A DNA stretch of 64,000 bases from Rhizobium sp. P32RR-XVIII (lineage in GTDB: Bacteria; Pseudomonadota; Alphaproteobacteria; Rhizobiales; Rhizobiaceae). Position 1 is the stretch's first letter. Every line of letters begins with the position of its first letter. The DNA is taken from NCBI RefSeq assembly GCF_012641395.1, contig NZ_JABAIH010000005.1:310001-374000 (forward strand). Direction: 5' to 3'. Below are positions 39,152 to 48,240 of this stretch, in pieces. The notes beneath the pieces are model-generated. The model made no database searches. It was not told where the DNA came from and worked only from the letters and a program-made list of their open reading frames with translations. Position numbers and translations under genes: made by a program.

Positions 39152-39550
39152 TCAACGGCAAGCCTTGCCGCCACCCGACCATCGGGTCACGTCGGCGGCA
39201 ATGCGACCGGCTACCGGCTCGGACATCATCGGACCGAATGCCTGCAGCCGGGCAGGGTTGCCTTCGGCCTGGACAACGAGCAGCGGCCTGCCTTCCGGAG
39301 TGTTCTTATGGACGACCAGGATGCGCGGCCGGCCGGAGAAGGAAGTCAGCTCCGGCGCCAGGCGGTAGGCTGCGAAGGCAGCGTCGCCGGATTTGAACCA
39401 GCACGAATTGGCGCCGACCGCAACGCGCTCCATCGTCGACAGCGCATCGCGAGCAGGGCCCGAAGACGGCGCATGGGACTGGCACGAGGAAACCAGAAAG
39501 CCCATCGCACTGATAGTTGCGACGGTTGCGATATTCGTGGAAAGACGCAT
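39152..39550 (-). CDS. Small secreted lipoprotein
   Basis: 132 residues. Hydrophobic signal (IATVATISAMGFLVSSCQS) with a lipobox-like VSSC, so Cys23 would be lipidated. The mature domain has paired cysteines (SCWFKSG and the C-terminal KACR) and strands FSGRPRILVVHKN, PLLVVQAEG. No family recognised. The ATG at 39550 has GGAG seven bases upstream; the frame opens one TTG codon earlier. It follows purQ by 46 bases on the same strand. Confidence 0.72.
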   Translation of the reverse strand: MRLSTNIATVATISAMGFLVSSCQSHAPSSGPARDALSTMERVAVGANSCWFKSGDAAFAAYRLAPELTSFSGRPRILVVHKNTPEGRPLLVVQAEGNPARLQAFGPMMSEPVAGRIAADVTRWSGGGKACR

Positions 39551-39596
39551 CAATCTGCTCCGGTGAACCTGTTGAGTGCGTCTTACGCGGCGAAGG

Positions 39597-40271
39597 TTAA
39601 GCAGCGATTACGTCGAGCGCCGAAGCAAACAGGCCGCGTCCGTCGGAACCGCCATGGGCGGCCTCGATGAGGTTTTCCGGATGCGGCATCATGCCGAGCA
39701 CATTGCCCTTGGCATTCATCACGCCGGCAATATCGTTCATCGAACCATTCGGGTTGGTGCCTTCCGCATAGCGGAAAACCACCTGACCGTTGCCTTCGAT
39801 CGCCGCCAGCGTTTCGGCATCCGCGAAATAGTTGCCGTCGTGGTGAGCAACCGGAGAGCGGATGATCTGGCCCTTGGCATAGGCACGGGTGAAGTCGGTA
39901 TCAGCGTTGACGACTTCAAGCTTGATTTCGCGGCAGACGAACTTCAGCGAGGCGTTGCGCATCAGCGCGCCGGGCAGGAGGCCCGCTTCGACGAGGATCT
40001 GAAAGCCGTTGCAGACACCAAGTACCTTTACGCCCTTCTGAGCCTTGTCGATGATCGCCTGCATAACGGGCATGCGTGCGGCGATCGCGCCGCAGCGGAG
40101 ATAGTCGCCATAGGAAAAGCCGCCCGGTATGACGATCAGGTCGACGCTATCCGGAATCTCGGTCTCAGTCTGCCAAACGGTGATCGGCGCCTTGCCGGAA
40201 ATCTTGGTGAGCGCGGCGATCATGTCGCGGTCGCGATTGAGGCCCGGAAGTTGAACGACGGCTGATTTCAT
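39597..40271 (-). CDS. purQ: Phosphoribosylformylglycinamidine synthase subunit I
   Basis: Glutaminase subunit (class I amidotransferase) that feeds ammonia to PurL. The nucleophile Cys is in [20 protein letters not shown], and the catalytic His/Glu pair in MPHPENLIE near the C-terminus. The N-terminus [14 protein letters not shown] and [14 protein letters not shown] are typical. 224 residues. The ATG overlaps the stop of the upstream coiled-coil gene by four bases, in the unit purC-purS-orf-purQ. Confidence 0.96.
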   Translation of the reverse strand: MKSAVVQLPGLNRDRDMIAALTKISGKAPITVWQTETEIPDSVDLIVIPGGFSYGDYLRCGAIAARMPVMQAIIDKAQKGVKVLGVCNGFQILVEAGLLPGALMRNASLKFVCREIKLEVVNADTDFTRAYAKGQIIRSPVAHHDGNYFADAETLAAIEGNGQVVFRYAEGTNPNGSMNDIAGVMNAKGNVLGMMPHPENLIEAAHGGSDGRGLFASALDVIAA

Positions 40272-40525
40272 GGGTGCGGTTCAAACCTTGCTTGTGCTTC
40301 TGCCAATTCTCGAAGTTCGAGACGATTTTCTATGCAATCCAGGTGGTGCTCTATATGTCCAAAAGTTGCGCGGAGATTGTTCACGTCACCCTGTAGAACA
40401 TGAAGCTGATTACGCAGCGTCATGTTATCAGCCCGAAGTTCACCAATCGCATGGTCAACCTTGTCGAAGCGCTGATTGAGCTTTTTAAGAAGCTCATACA
40501 TCAAATCTTGGGTCACCTCGGCCAT
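40268..40525 (-). CDS. Coiled-coil hypothetical protein in the pur unit
   Basis: 85 residues, almost entirely helical with heptad-like spacing ([61 protein letters not shown]). No catalytic motif or membrane segment. It starts 19 bases after purS and overlaps purQ by four bases, so it is translationally coupled into the purine operon. Its shape suggests a homo-oligomerisation or scaffold module; a link with the PurSQL complex is an inference from position alone. Confidence 0.75.
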   Translation of the reverse strand: MAEVTQDLMYELLKKLNQRFDKVDHAIGELRADNMTLRNQLHVLQGDVNNLRATFGHIEHHLDCIENRLELRELAEAQARFEPHP

Positions 40526-40544
40526 AACGCATTCTCCGCAACCT

Positions 40545-40787
40545 TCAGTCGAGAGAAATAGTATAGTTCTCGATCACCGTGTTGGCGAGGAGTTTCTCGC
40601 ACATGGCCTTGAGGTCAGCCTCAGCCTTCGCTTTGTCGGCGCCTTCGAGCTCCAGGTCGAACACCTTGCCTTGGCGGACATGGCCGATGCCGGCGAAGCC
40701 GAGGCCGGTAAGGGCGCCTTCGATTGCCTTGCCCTGCGGATCGAGAACGCCGTTTTTCAGCGTGACGGTTACACGAGCCTTGATCAC
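40545..40787 (-). CDS. purS: Phosphoribosylformylglycinamidine synthase subunit PurS
   Basis: 80-residue adaptor that links PurQ and PurL. The family pattern is clear: KARVTVTLKNGVLDPQGKAIEGALTGLGFAGIGHVRQGKVFDLEL, then EADLKAMCEKLLANTVIENYTI. The ATG lies 29 bases after purC. Its presence confirms that the PurL here is the small, multi-subunit type. Confidence 0.96.
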   Translation of the reverse strand: MIKARVTVTLKNGVLDPQGKAIEGALTGLGFAGIGHVRQGKVFDLELEGADKAKAEADLKAMCEKLLANTVIENYTISLD

Positions 40788-40816
40788 TTCTTCTTCCCTG
40801 TCTTTGACCAGAACGT

Positions 40817-41581
40817 TTACTTGACCAAAACGGGGCCAGTGCCGCGCACAGGCTCGTTTTCGTTGATGATGCCGAGGCGGCGCGCGACTTCGGAATAGGC
40901 TTCGAGAAGCCCGCCCATATCGCGGCGGAAACGGTCCTTGTCCATTTTCTCACGGGTTTCGATATCCCAGAGGCGGCAGGAGTCGGGCGAAATCTCATCG
41001 GCGAGGATGATGCGCATCATGTCGCCTTCAAAGAGGCGACCGCATTCGATCTTGAAATCGACAAGCTGGATACCGACGCCGAGGAAGAGGCCGGTCATGA
41101 AGTCGTTCACGCGGATCGCAAGCGCCATGATGTCGTCGAGCTCTGCCGGGTTCGCCCAGCCGAAGGCCGTGATGTGCTCTTCGGAAACCATCGGGTCGTC
41201 CAGCGCATCCGACTTGTAGTAGAACTCGATGATCGAGCGCGGCAGCACCACGCCTTCTTCGATGCCGAGGCGCTTGGCAAGCGAGCCGGCAGCGACATTG
41301 CGCACGACGATCTCTAGCGGGATCATTTCCACTTCGCGGATCAACTGCTCGCGCATGTTGAGCCGGCGGATGAAATGGGTCGGAATGCCAATCTTGTTCA
41401 GATGGCTGAAAATGTATTCCGAAATACGGTTGTTCAGAACGCCCTTGCCATCGATGACTTCATGCTTCTTCTTGTTGAAAGCCGTGGCATCGTCCTTGAA
41501 GAACTGGATCAACGTGCCGGGTTCCGGCCCCTCATATAAAATCTTGGCCTTGCCCTCGTAGATACGGCGGCGACGGTTCAT
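40817..41581 (-). CDS. purC: SAICAR synthetase
   Basis: Joins CAIR with aspartate in purine synthesis. N-terminal [44 protein letters not shown], then the [29 protein letters not shown] block and [16 protein letters not shown], all characteristic. 254 residues. First gene of the unit purC-purS-orf-purQ; the 214-base upstream gap holds a weak promoter candidate. Confidence 0.97.
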   Translation of the reverse strand: MNRRRRIYEGKAKILYEGPEPGTLIQFFKDDATAFNKKKHEVIDGKGVLNNRISEYIFSHLNKIGIPTHFIRRLNMREQLIREVEMIPLEIVVRNVAAGSLAKRLGIEEGVVLPRSIIEFYYKSDALDDPMVSEEHITAFGWANPAELDDIMALAIRVNDFMTGLFLGVGIQLVDFKIECGRLFEGDMMRIILADEISPDSCRLWDIETREKMDKDRFRRDMGGLLEAYSEVARRLGIINENEPVRGTGPVLVK

Positions 41582-41643
41582 TTTAATTGTTCTCTATCGT
41601 TGGCGCTCTTGGGATGGCGCAAGTGGATCGATCTCGTGGCGTC

Positions 41644-41672
41644 CCCATAAAGGAAAAGGGAGAGTTTCACAA
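41644..41672 (-). promoter_or_regulatory. Possible purC promoter
   Basis: On the minus strand TTGTGA (41672-41667), 17 bases, then TATGGG (41649-41644), about 62 bases before the purC ATG. The -10 is a poor match; a candidate only. Confidence 0.3.
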
Positions 41673-41795
41673 TGTGCCTGTCATTCCTTCCCCGGATTCC
41701 TGATATTTAGGAACGCCGCTCAAGAGAATCGAAGATTTTCTAAGACAAGTTTACAGTTTTTCGTGAACCTGTGGAATCAAAGCCGTTCTCTCCGC

Positions 41796-44093
41796 TTATG
41801 CGGATTTATTTGCGCGGCTGCCATTGAGCGGCTGGCGGGCGGCGCCTTTGGGGCGGCGAGAGGCGGTTTCGCCCTGCCGCCAGTGTTCTTCGCGTACAAA
41901 AGCCGGAACCTGCGAGGCCGGCATCGGCCGGGCCAATGCATAGCCCTGCAGCGTGTCGCAGCCGAGATCGCGAAGGATGCGGACATGATCCATCGTTTCG
42001 ACGCCCTCGGCAGTAACGCCGATGTTCAGCGAACGGCCGATGTCGATGATCGAGCGGACAAGTTTTCTTTGCTCGGCCGATTGCGGCAGCATGCGGATCA
42101 GTTCCCGATCGATCTTGAGTCTGCGCGGGCTGAGCTTGAGCAGGCTGACGATCGAGGCGCGACCTGTCCCAAAGTCATCGATCTCGATATCTATACCAAG
42201 CTTGCGGAATTGCCGCAGATTGGCAAGGACCGCGTCATCGCAGTCGTCGAGCGATATGGATTCCAGCAGCTCAAAGGAGACGACGCCCGGTTCGATTTTC
42301 TGAGCCCGCAGCTTCTTGGCAAGGCCCGGATCGGCCAGCCGCCGTGAGGAGACATTGACCGAGATTTTCGGCGTGACGAAACCCTCCTCGGCCCAGCCGG
42401 CCCGATCGGCGAGCGCCTTTTCAAGGATAAGCGCATCGATCGTCGAAACGGCATCGAGATCTTCGGCTATCGTCAGGAAGTGGTCGGGTGCGAGCAGTCC
42501 GTGCTCCGGATGCCGCCACCTGGCGAGCGTCTCGACTCCGGCGACCTCCAGCGTGCGGGCATCGAACTGCAATTGATAGTAGGGAATGAATTCGTCGCGC
42601 TCGAGTCCCAGCAGTATCTCGTCCGATAGCCGTTTGACGGCGATGATGTTGCGGCGGGCGTCCTTTGAAAAGAACTCATGCCGATTGCGGCCTGAGGCTT
42701 TGGCCCGGTAAAGCGCAATGTCGGCATTGAGCAGCAGTTGCCTCGGGTCGAGCTCCGGGCCGCCGTCGGCGGCAATGCCGATGCTGGCGCCGAAACGGCA
42801 GTCGTGCCCCTCGTAGCGAACGGGCTTGTTGAGCTCGCGAATGATGCGGACAGCGATGTTGGAAAGCTTCTTGGACGCACTGTCGATCGTACAGAGCACG
42901 ACGAACTCGTCCCCGCCAATACGGGCAACGAAATCGGTGGAGCGTACGCACCCCTTCAGCAACTTGGCTGCGTGTTTCAACATCGCATCGCCTGCACGAT
43001 GACCGAGTGTGTCGTTGATCTGCTTGAAGCGATCGAGATCGATATGCAGGACCGCGAGCGTCAGGCCGTTCTCGCGGCACGTGGCGGCGCGTTCATCGAG
43101 CATGCGGTCGAGATAACGCCGGTTTGGCAAACCGGTGAGATAGTCATGAAGAGCCAGGTGTTCGATGCTTGCCCGGGCGGCTTCGAGCTCCTGATTGCGG
43201 GCTTCCGCCAGCTCCTTGGCCTTCTGCAGATCGTTGCGAAGATTGACTTCTTCGGTGACATCCCAGCTGGCGCCGACCAACTTTCGCTTGCCTTCCGCAT
43301 CAAGGAAGAAGGCCGATCGGGAGCGAATGACCCGTTCGGCGCCGTCGCCTCGGATGATGCGAAACTCCTGCAGCAGACCGCGATCCTTTTCCAGGCTTTC
43401 GCTGAGGCTGTTCAGCGTGCACTCTCGATCGTCGGGATGCAGCGCCTGCTCCCATTCTTCGGCGCGCTTTATGCGTGGCGTCCCTTCGACCCCGTACATC
43501 GTCAGGAGGCGATCATCCCATTCCACCATTCCGGCCTCGAGATCGGCTTCGAAGACGCCGATCCGCGTGATTTCGAGTGCAAGATCGAGCCTGCGCGAAA
43601 GCTGTTCGAGCATTTCCTCCGATCGCTTGCGGGCAGTGATGTCCGTGTCCGTGCCTACGATGCGGGCAGGGGCGCCGCTTTCGTCCCATTCCACGCAGGC
43701 GCCGCGGCATTCGATCCAAACCCAGTGGCCCTGCCTGTGGCGTTCGCGGTATTCGAAGACGTGATAGTCCGGGTCGCCGGCGATCTGCTTCGGGATGGCT
43801 TCAATGACGTAATCGCGGTCATCGGGATGAAGAAGCGTCAGCCACTCCTCGTAGTTCCCCTGGTAATCTTCGTCCACGGGCATGCCGCGGATTTCTTTCC
43901 AGGTGTCGGAATAGTATTTGGTTCCGGTGCGATCGTTGTGATCCCAGACGCCAAGCCCGGAGCCGACGAGGGCGTAATTCCAGCGGCTCTCCCGATCGGC
44001 CAGATCGGACGGATCCCGCGCCTGCATCCGCTTTGCCGAAGCCTTGGGCTTGCTGTCAGCCTTGCTCGCGCTTTTCTTTTCTTGCTGCTTCAA
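41796..44093 (-). CDS. PAS-PAS-GGDEF-EAL cyclic-di-GMP enzyme
   Basis: 765 residues, soluble. Two PAS/PAC sensor domains (about 35-160 and 165-290) lead into a diguanylate cyclase domain (about 310-470) with an intact GGDEF motif in VARIGGDEFVVL, and an RSTD inhibitory-site motif exactly five residues before it. The EAL domain (about 480-735) has ETLARW in place of EALxRW but keeps the metal and catalytic residues seen in SVNVSSRRL, FELLES, EIDDFGTGRAS, LKIDRELI and AEGVET. Both activities look possible. The start is TTG at 44093 with a Lys/Ser-rich leader; an ATG at 44027 is an alternative. Confidence 0.92.
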   Translation of the reverse strand: MKQQEKKSASKADSKPKASAKRMQARDPSDLADRESRWNYALVGSGLGVWDHNDRTGTKYYSDTWKEIRGMPVDEDYQGNYEEWLTLLHPDDRDYVIEAIPKQIAGDPDYHVFEYRERHRQGHWVWIECRGACVEWDESGAPARIVGTDTDITARKRSEEMLEQLSRRLDLALEITRIGVFEADLEAGMVEWDDRLLTMYGVEGTPRIKRAEEWEQALHPDDRECTLNSLSESLEKDRGLLQEFRIIRGDGAERVIRSRSAFFLDAEGKRKLVGASWDVTEEVNLRNDLQKAKELAEARNQELEAARASIEHLALHDYLTGLPNRRYLDRMLDERAATCRENGLTLAVLHIDLDRFKQINDTLGHRAGDAMLKHAAKLLKGCVRSTDFVARIGGDEFVVLCTIDSASKKLSNIAVRIIRELNKPVRYEGHDCRFGASIGIAADGGPELDPRQLLLNADIALYRAKASGRNRHEFFSKDARRNIIAVKRLSDEILLGLERDEFIPYYQLQFDARTLEVAGVETLARWRHPEHGLLAPDHFLTIAEDLDAVSTIDALILEKALADRAGWAEEGFVTPKISVNVSSRRLADPGLAKKLRAQKIEPGVVSFELLESISLDDCDDAVLANLRQFRKLGIDIEIDDFGTGRASIVSLLKLSPRRLKIDRELIRMLPQSAEQRKLVRSIIDIGRSLNIGVTAEGVETMDHVRILRDLGCDTLQGYALARPMPASQVPAFVREEHWRQGETASRRPKGAARQPLNGSRANKSA

Positions 44094-44196
44094 ACGGCGT
44101 CTCGCTGAATTTCGCGTTCTGGTAGTCTGAAGTCATTCAATAAAATAATTCTTAAGCGGGTCCCGAAATGCTGTTCAATCTTGGGATGTCCACAGG

Positions 44197-44751
44197 TTAC
44201 GGTTTCAGCCGGCTCAAAAACTGCGCGAAGACCATCGTCCCTTCCGGCCATGGGCCATGGCCAGACTCGGCGTTGATATGGCCGGACTCGCCGGCATCGA
44301 TCAAAAACGAGCCCCAGCTTGCGGCAATGTCGTCCGCGTGTTCGTAGCTGCCGAAGGGATCGTTGCGGCTCGCCACCATGATCGCAGGGAATGGCAGCGG
44401 ATCGCGCGGGTAGGGGCCGAACGTCATCAAATGCTTTGGGCGGATATTCGGGTTGGTGACCTCGGGCGGCGCCACGAGAAAGGCGCCTGCCACCTTGTTC
44501 CTGAAATGCGGAATTGCATGGATCGCCGAGGGGATGCCGAGCGAATGAGCGACAAGAACGACGGGGCGCGTGGAGGCATTCACCTCCTCGGCGATGCGTG
44601 CCACCCAATCGTCGCGTACCGGCTTCGACCATTCCGCCTGCTCGACGCGCCGCGCCGTGCTGAGCTTCGCTTGCCAGCGGCTTTGCCAGTGCTCCGGACC
44701 GGAATTCGTATAGCCCGGGATGATGAGAATATCTACGTCAGACGCTTTCAT
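44197..44751 (-). CDS. RBBP9/YdeN family alpha/beta hydrolase
   Basis: 184 residues of the small serine-hydrolase family. The N-terminal ILIIPGYTNSGPEHWQSRWQ is the family signature. The nucleophile elbow is VVLVAHSLGIPS (GxSxG variant AHSLG), the Asp is in VASRNDPFGSY, and the His in AGESGHINAESGHGPWPEG, giving a complete triad. Substrate unknown. Upstream on the same strand of the GGDEF-EAL gene, with a 103-base gap. Confidence 0.88.
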   Translation of the reverse strand: MKASDVDILIIPGYTNSGPEHWQSRWQAKLSTARRVEQAEWSKPVRDDWVARIAEEVNASTRPVVLVAHSLGIPSAIHAIPHFRNKVAGAFLVAPPEVTNPNIRPKHLMTFGPYPRDPLPFPAIMVASRNDPFGSYEHADDIAASWGSFLIDAGESGHINAESGHGPWPEGTMVFAQFLSRLKP

Positions 44752-44916
44752 GATGCCGCCGATGTGAGAAAGCTTGGCCCTTCTGTCAAGGGAAAGGCGA
44801 CAACAGCCACTAAATTAGTTATCATCGCGCCATTGCCGGTTGCGGTTTCTCGGGTCGGCTGAGTTATGGCCGATGCTTTTCCGCCGCCGGTTGATCGGCT
44901 CACGGAGGAGAAAGCC

Positions 44917-45714
44917 ATGACGGCATTTCATGTAATGACAGGAGCCGGCGAGCGCTACGCACGCCTTGCCATCAACAAAATCAGTATCTCGGACGTGTTC
45001 GACGCGCTGCGGCGCGGCATCGATGATTTTCGCGAGAAGCCTTCCCATTACGTGTTCCTGTGCCTCATGTACCCGATCGCCGGCATTTTCCTTGCGCTGG
45101 CGACATCGGATGCCAACCTCCTGCCGATAATCTTCCCGTTGATGTCGGGTTTCGCGCTGGTCGGGCCAATTGCCGCGATCGGGCTCTACGAAATCAGCCG
45201 CCGCCGCGAGGCTGGGCTCGATACTTCATGGAAACATGCGCTCGAAGTCAGGCACTCGCCGGCCTTGCCGTCCATCATCGTCGGCGGATTGCTGTTGTTC
45301 GGCTTTTTCATCGTCTGGCTGGTGGCAGCGCAGACACTTTACACGAGCTTGTTCGGAGATGTCTTCCCGCGATCGATCGGCGTGTTCCTCTCGCAGATTT
45401 TCAGCACGCCTCAGGGAATGCAGCTGATTATCTGGGGCAATCTTCTGGGCTTGGTCTTCGCCATTGTCGTCCTGGCGACCACAGTCGTCACGTTCCCCCT
45501 ACTGCTTGATCGCGACGTAGGATTGGTCGCTGCGATGGCGGCTTCCATCCGCGCGACGGTCCGCAATCCGGTGCCGGTTTTCCTATGGGGCCTCATTGTC
45601 GCGGCAGCGCTCGTCATCGGCACGATCCCGCTTTTTGTGGGCCTGGCACTGGTGATGCCTATCCTCGGGCACGCGACATGGCATCTCTACAGAAAGCTGG
45701 TTGCGCCGGCCTGA
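44917..45714 (+). CDS. DUF2189 family integral membrane protein
   Basis: 265 residues from the ATG at 44917, with about six membrane segments (YVFLCLMYPIAGIFLALAT, IIFPLMSGFALVGPIAAIGLY, SIIVGGLLLFGFFIVWLVA, QLIIWGNLLGLVFAIVVLATT, VPVFLWGLIVAAALVIGTIPLFVGL). The motifs FREKPSHYVF and GPIAAIGLYEISRRREAG are characteristic of DUF2189. This start has a strong GGAGGAG six bases upstream; the frame extends 17 codons to 44866 without one. Function unknown. Confidence 0.85.
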   Translation: MTAFHVMTGAGERYARLAINKISISDVFDALRRGIDDFREKPSHYVFLCLMYPIAGIFLALATSDANLLPIIFPLMSGFALVGPIAAIGLYEISRRREAGLDTSWKHALEVRHSPALPSIIVGGLLLFGFFIVWLVAAQTLYTSLFGDVFPRSIGVFLSQIFSTPQGMQLIIWGNLLGLVFAIVVLATTVVTFPLLLDRDVGLVAAMAASIRATVRNPVPVFLWGLIVAAALVIGTIPLFVGLALVMPILGHATWHLYRKLVAPA

Positions 45715-45799
45715 CAGGAAATGCATTCTGCACGTTTGCCTAATGGAACCTGAAAACCTCCTTCCAAGTTACTTAACAGTGCTTTGAGGGAGGTTTTTC

Positions 45800-46264
45800 A
45801 TGGGAACGCCGCAGCACGTCTTTGCGCGCTTCGCCACTAAGGTATCGGAATGGGCGGGCAAGCCGGTGATCTTTGTCCTGGCGCTCGTGGCAGTTGTTAT
45901 CTGGGCTGTCCTCGGCCCGGTCTTCGACTATTCGGAAACATGGCAGCTGGTCATCAATACCGGCACCACGATCGTAACCTTCCTGATGGTTTTCGTGCTG
46001 CAGAACGCGCAGACGCGCGACACGCGGGCGATCCAGGCGAAGCTCAACGAGATCATCCTGACAAGCCAGGCCGAGAACCGCTTCATCGGTATCGAACATC
46101 TCGATGAAGAGGATCTGGAGCATCTGGATCGACTCGTCGCGAAAGCTGCGAAGGGACAGGCTCAGACGGCGGTGAGCCGCGTGCGGCAACAAGACGAAGG
46201 AAACGGCAAGAGATCGCAGAACGGCAAGCGTCCTGGCTTATCGAAATCACGAAGGCAGAAATGA
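45800..46264 (+). CDS. Low-affinity iron permease family membrane protein
   Basis: 154 residues. Two membrane segments at about 21-42 (KPVIFVLALVAVVIWAVLGPV) and 50-69 (LVINTGTTIVTFLMVFVLQ), then the conserved QNAQTRDTRAIQAKLNEII segment, which identifies the Iron_permease (FET4-like) domain. Bacterial members are much shorter than yeast Fet4, and transport has not been shown for them. The C-terminal 35 residues are basic and probably disordered. The stop merges into a terminator hairpin. Confidence 0.85.
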   Translation: MGTPQHVFARFATKVSEWAGKPVIFVLALVAVVIWAVLGPVFDYSETWQLVINTGTTIVTFLMVFVLQNAQTRDTRAIQAKLNEIILTSQAENRFIGIEHLDEEDLEHLDRLVAKAAKGQAQTAVSRVRQQDEGNGKRSQNGKRPGLSKSRRQK

Positions 46265-46288
46265 AAACGGCGCCATCGGCGCCGTTTT
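46264..46288. terminator. Bidirectional terminator (iron permease gene / purB)
   Basis: AAAACGGCGCC (46264-46274) and GGCGCCGTTTT (46278-46288) with a 3-base loop; A and T runs on both outer sides serve the two convergent genes. Confidence 0.88.
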
Positions 46289-46304
46289 ATGCATGGCGTC
46301 AGGA

Positions 46305-47606
46305 TTAACCGAAAACGCGTTTGAAGATCGTGTCGACGTGCTTGGTGTGGTAGCCGAGGTCGAACTTCTCACGGATATCTTCCTCGGACAGTGCCGCGCG
46401 GACTTCCTCGTCGGCGAGCAGTTCTTCAAGAAAGTCCTTGCCCTGTTCCCAGACCTTCATGGCATTCCGCTGCACGAGGCGGTAGGCATCCTCGCGGGAA
46501 ACCCCGGCCTGCGTCAGCGCCAGCAGCACCCGCTGGGAATGCACGAGACCGCGGAACTTGTTGAGGTTCTTCTCCATGTTCTCGGGATAAATGACGAGCT
46601 TTTCAACCACTCCCGCGAGGCGGTTCAAGGCAAAATCCAGCGTAACCGTCGTATCCGGGCCAATGGCCCGCTCGACGCTCGAATGGCTGATGTCCCGCTC
46701 ATGCCACAGCGCCACGTTTTCCAGCGCCGGAACGACCGACATGCGCACCAGGCGGGCAAGGCCGGTCAGGTTTTCCGTGAGAACCGGATTGCGCTTGTGC
46801 GGCATGGCTGATGAGCCTTTCTGGCCGGGCGAGAAGAATTCCTCGGCCTCCAGAACCTCTGTGCGCTGCATGTGACGGATTTCGATCGCCACGTTTTCGA
46901 TCGAGGAGGCGATGACGCCGAGCGTGGCGAAGAACATCGCATGGCGGTCGCGCGGAATGACCTGGGTTGAAACCGGCTCCGGCGTCAGGCCGAGCTTTGC
47001 GCAGACATGCTCCTCGACGCGCGGGTCGATGTTGGCGAAGGTACCGACAGCACCGGAGATCGCACCGGTGGCGATTTCGGCGCGCGCGGCGACGAGGCGA
47101 GCGCGGTTGCGGTCCATCTCGGCGTAGAAGCGGGCGAGGGTGAGCCCCATGGTGGTCGGCTCGGCGTGGATGCCATGGCTGCGGCCAATACGAATGGTGT
47201 CCTTGTGCTCGAAGGCGCGCGCCTTGAGGGCGGCGAGCACGCGGTCCATGTCGGCGAGCAGGATGTCGGCGGCGCGCACCAGCTGGATGTTGAGCGTCGT
47301 GTCGAGCACGTCGGACGATGTCATGCCCTGATGCACGAAGCGGCTGTCCGGCCCAACGAATTCGGCGAGATGGGTCAGAAACGCGATGACGTCATGCTTC
47401 GTGACGGCTTCGATCTCGTCGATGCGGGCCACGTCGAAGTTTGCGGCGTTGCCTTTTTCCCAGATGGTCTTTGCCGCCGACTTCGGTATGACGCCGAGTT
47501 CGGCGAGAGCATCGCAGGCATGGGCTTCGATCTCGAACCAGATGCGGAACTTGGTTTCGGGCGACCAGATGGCGACCATCTCTGGGCGGGAGTAACGCGG
47601 GATCAT
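46305..47606 (-). CDS. purB: Adenylosuccinate lyase
   Basis: Catalyses two fumarate-releasing steps of purine synthesis. 433 residues of the fumarase/aspartase superfamily. The signature loop is SSAMPHKRNPVLTENL (pattern S-x-x-M-P-x-K-x-N), with TSSDVLDTTLNIQL and GRSHGIHAEPTTMG carrying the conserved Thr/Ser and catalytic His. N-terminal MIPRYSRPEMVAIWS is typical. Standalone, outside the pur clusters in this window; the terminator at 46264-46288 ends it. Confidence 0.96.
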   Translation of the reverse strand: MIPRYSRPEMVAIWSPETKFRIWFEIEAHACDALAELGVIPKSAAKTIWEKGNAANFDVARIDEIEAVTKHDVIAFLTHLAEFVGPDSRFVHQGMTSSDVLDTTLNIQLVRAADILLADMDRVLAALKARAFEHKDTIRIGRSHGIHAEPTTMGLTLARFYAEMDRNRARLVAARAEIATGAISGAVGTFANIDPRVEEHVCAKLGLTPEPVSTQVIPRDRHAMFFATLGVIASSIENVAIEIRHMQRTEVLEAEEFFSPGQKGSSAMPHKRNPVLTENLTGLARLVRMSVVPALENVALWHERDISHSSVERAIGPDTTVTLDFALNRLAGVVEKLVIYPENMEKNLNKFRGLVHSQRVLLALTQAGVSREDAYRLVQRNAMKVWEQGKDFLEELLADEEVRAALSEEDIREKFDLGYHTKHVDTIFKRVFG

Positions 47607-47669
47607 GGCTCACTGCTTTCGTTGAGAGGAAATTTTCTGGCGCCCCTGTACCAAAGACGGGCGGCAATC

Positions 47670-48206
47670 TCAACGCATGCGTCGTGCCAGCGCGTAGCTG
47701 GTCGCAAGCAGGCAGACGAGGCCGAGGGGCAGGAAGAGCCGCATGCCAAGCACCAGGAACTGATAGACCGAGCTCGCGCCCGTGACCATGAACTGGAACA
47801 TCCATGTGAGGCTACCGAAGGGCGCGTGCCAGCGTGAGTAGAAGTAGCGGTAGTCCATGGAAAAGAGAAATGCCGTCATCAGCATCGTGCCCGCCGTCAG
47901 GCAGACGAAGAAAGCGGCAAATCGCGTTTCGATGCGGCGCCGATGGGCAAAGAAGCGGGCGAGCGGCAGCATGAACGGCCAGGATAAAAGTCCCCCGGCA
48001 AAATAAAGAACCGCCAATTCGATCGCGTGGTGCGTCTCCAGGCGGTTGCGCAGAAAAAGGGCCGTCACCGCCGACGCCATCATCATGAGGCCCCAGAGTG
48101 CTGCGCCGCCGAGCAGATCGGGATAAGGCGGTATGGCAGCGCGTATCCGGCCCATCGTCAGCAATGAACCCGACTTTTGGCCGCAGCTCTCGATCGCATG
48201 CCACAC
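47670..48206 (-). CDS. Four-helix integral membrane protein, unknown
   Basis: 178 residues with four membrane segments (LLGGAALWGLMMMASAVTALF, AIELAVLYFAGGLLSWPFMLPLA, FAAFFVCLTAGTMLMTAFLF, SVYQFLVLGMRLFLPLGLVCLLA). Between the last two the loop MDYRYFYSRWHAPFGS is aromatic and conserved-looking. No family recognised. The start GTG at 48206 has AGG upstream; an ATG at 48155 (MGRIRAAIPPYPD) may be the real one and removes an N-terminal stretch without membrane character. Between rpe and purB on the same strand. Confidence 0.65.
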   Translation of the reverse strand: MWHAIESCGQKSGSLLTMGRIRAAIPPYPDLLGGAALWGLMMMASAVTALFLRNRLETHHAIELAVLYFAGGLLSWPFMLPLARFFAHRRRIETRFAAFFVCLTAGTMLMTAFLFSMDYRYFYSRWHAPFGSLTWMFQFMVTGASSVYQFLVLGMRLFLPLGLVCLLATSYALARRMR

Positions 48207-48240
48207 AGACCTGCCGGACGGGCGACCGATCGGCGTAGTG

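Noticed and set aside
42738..44108. 456-codon open frame opposite the GGDEF-EAL gene
   Set aside because: Antisense shadow of a gene with intact catalytic motifs.
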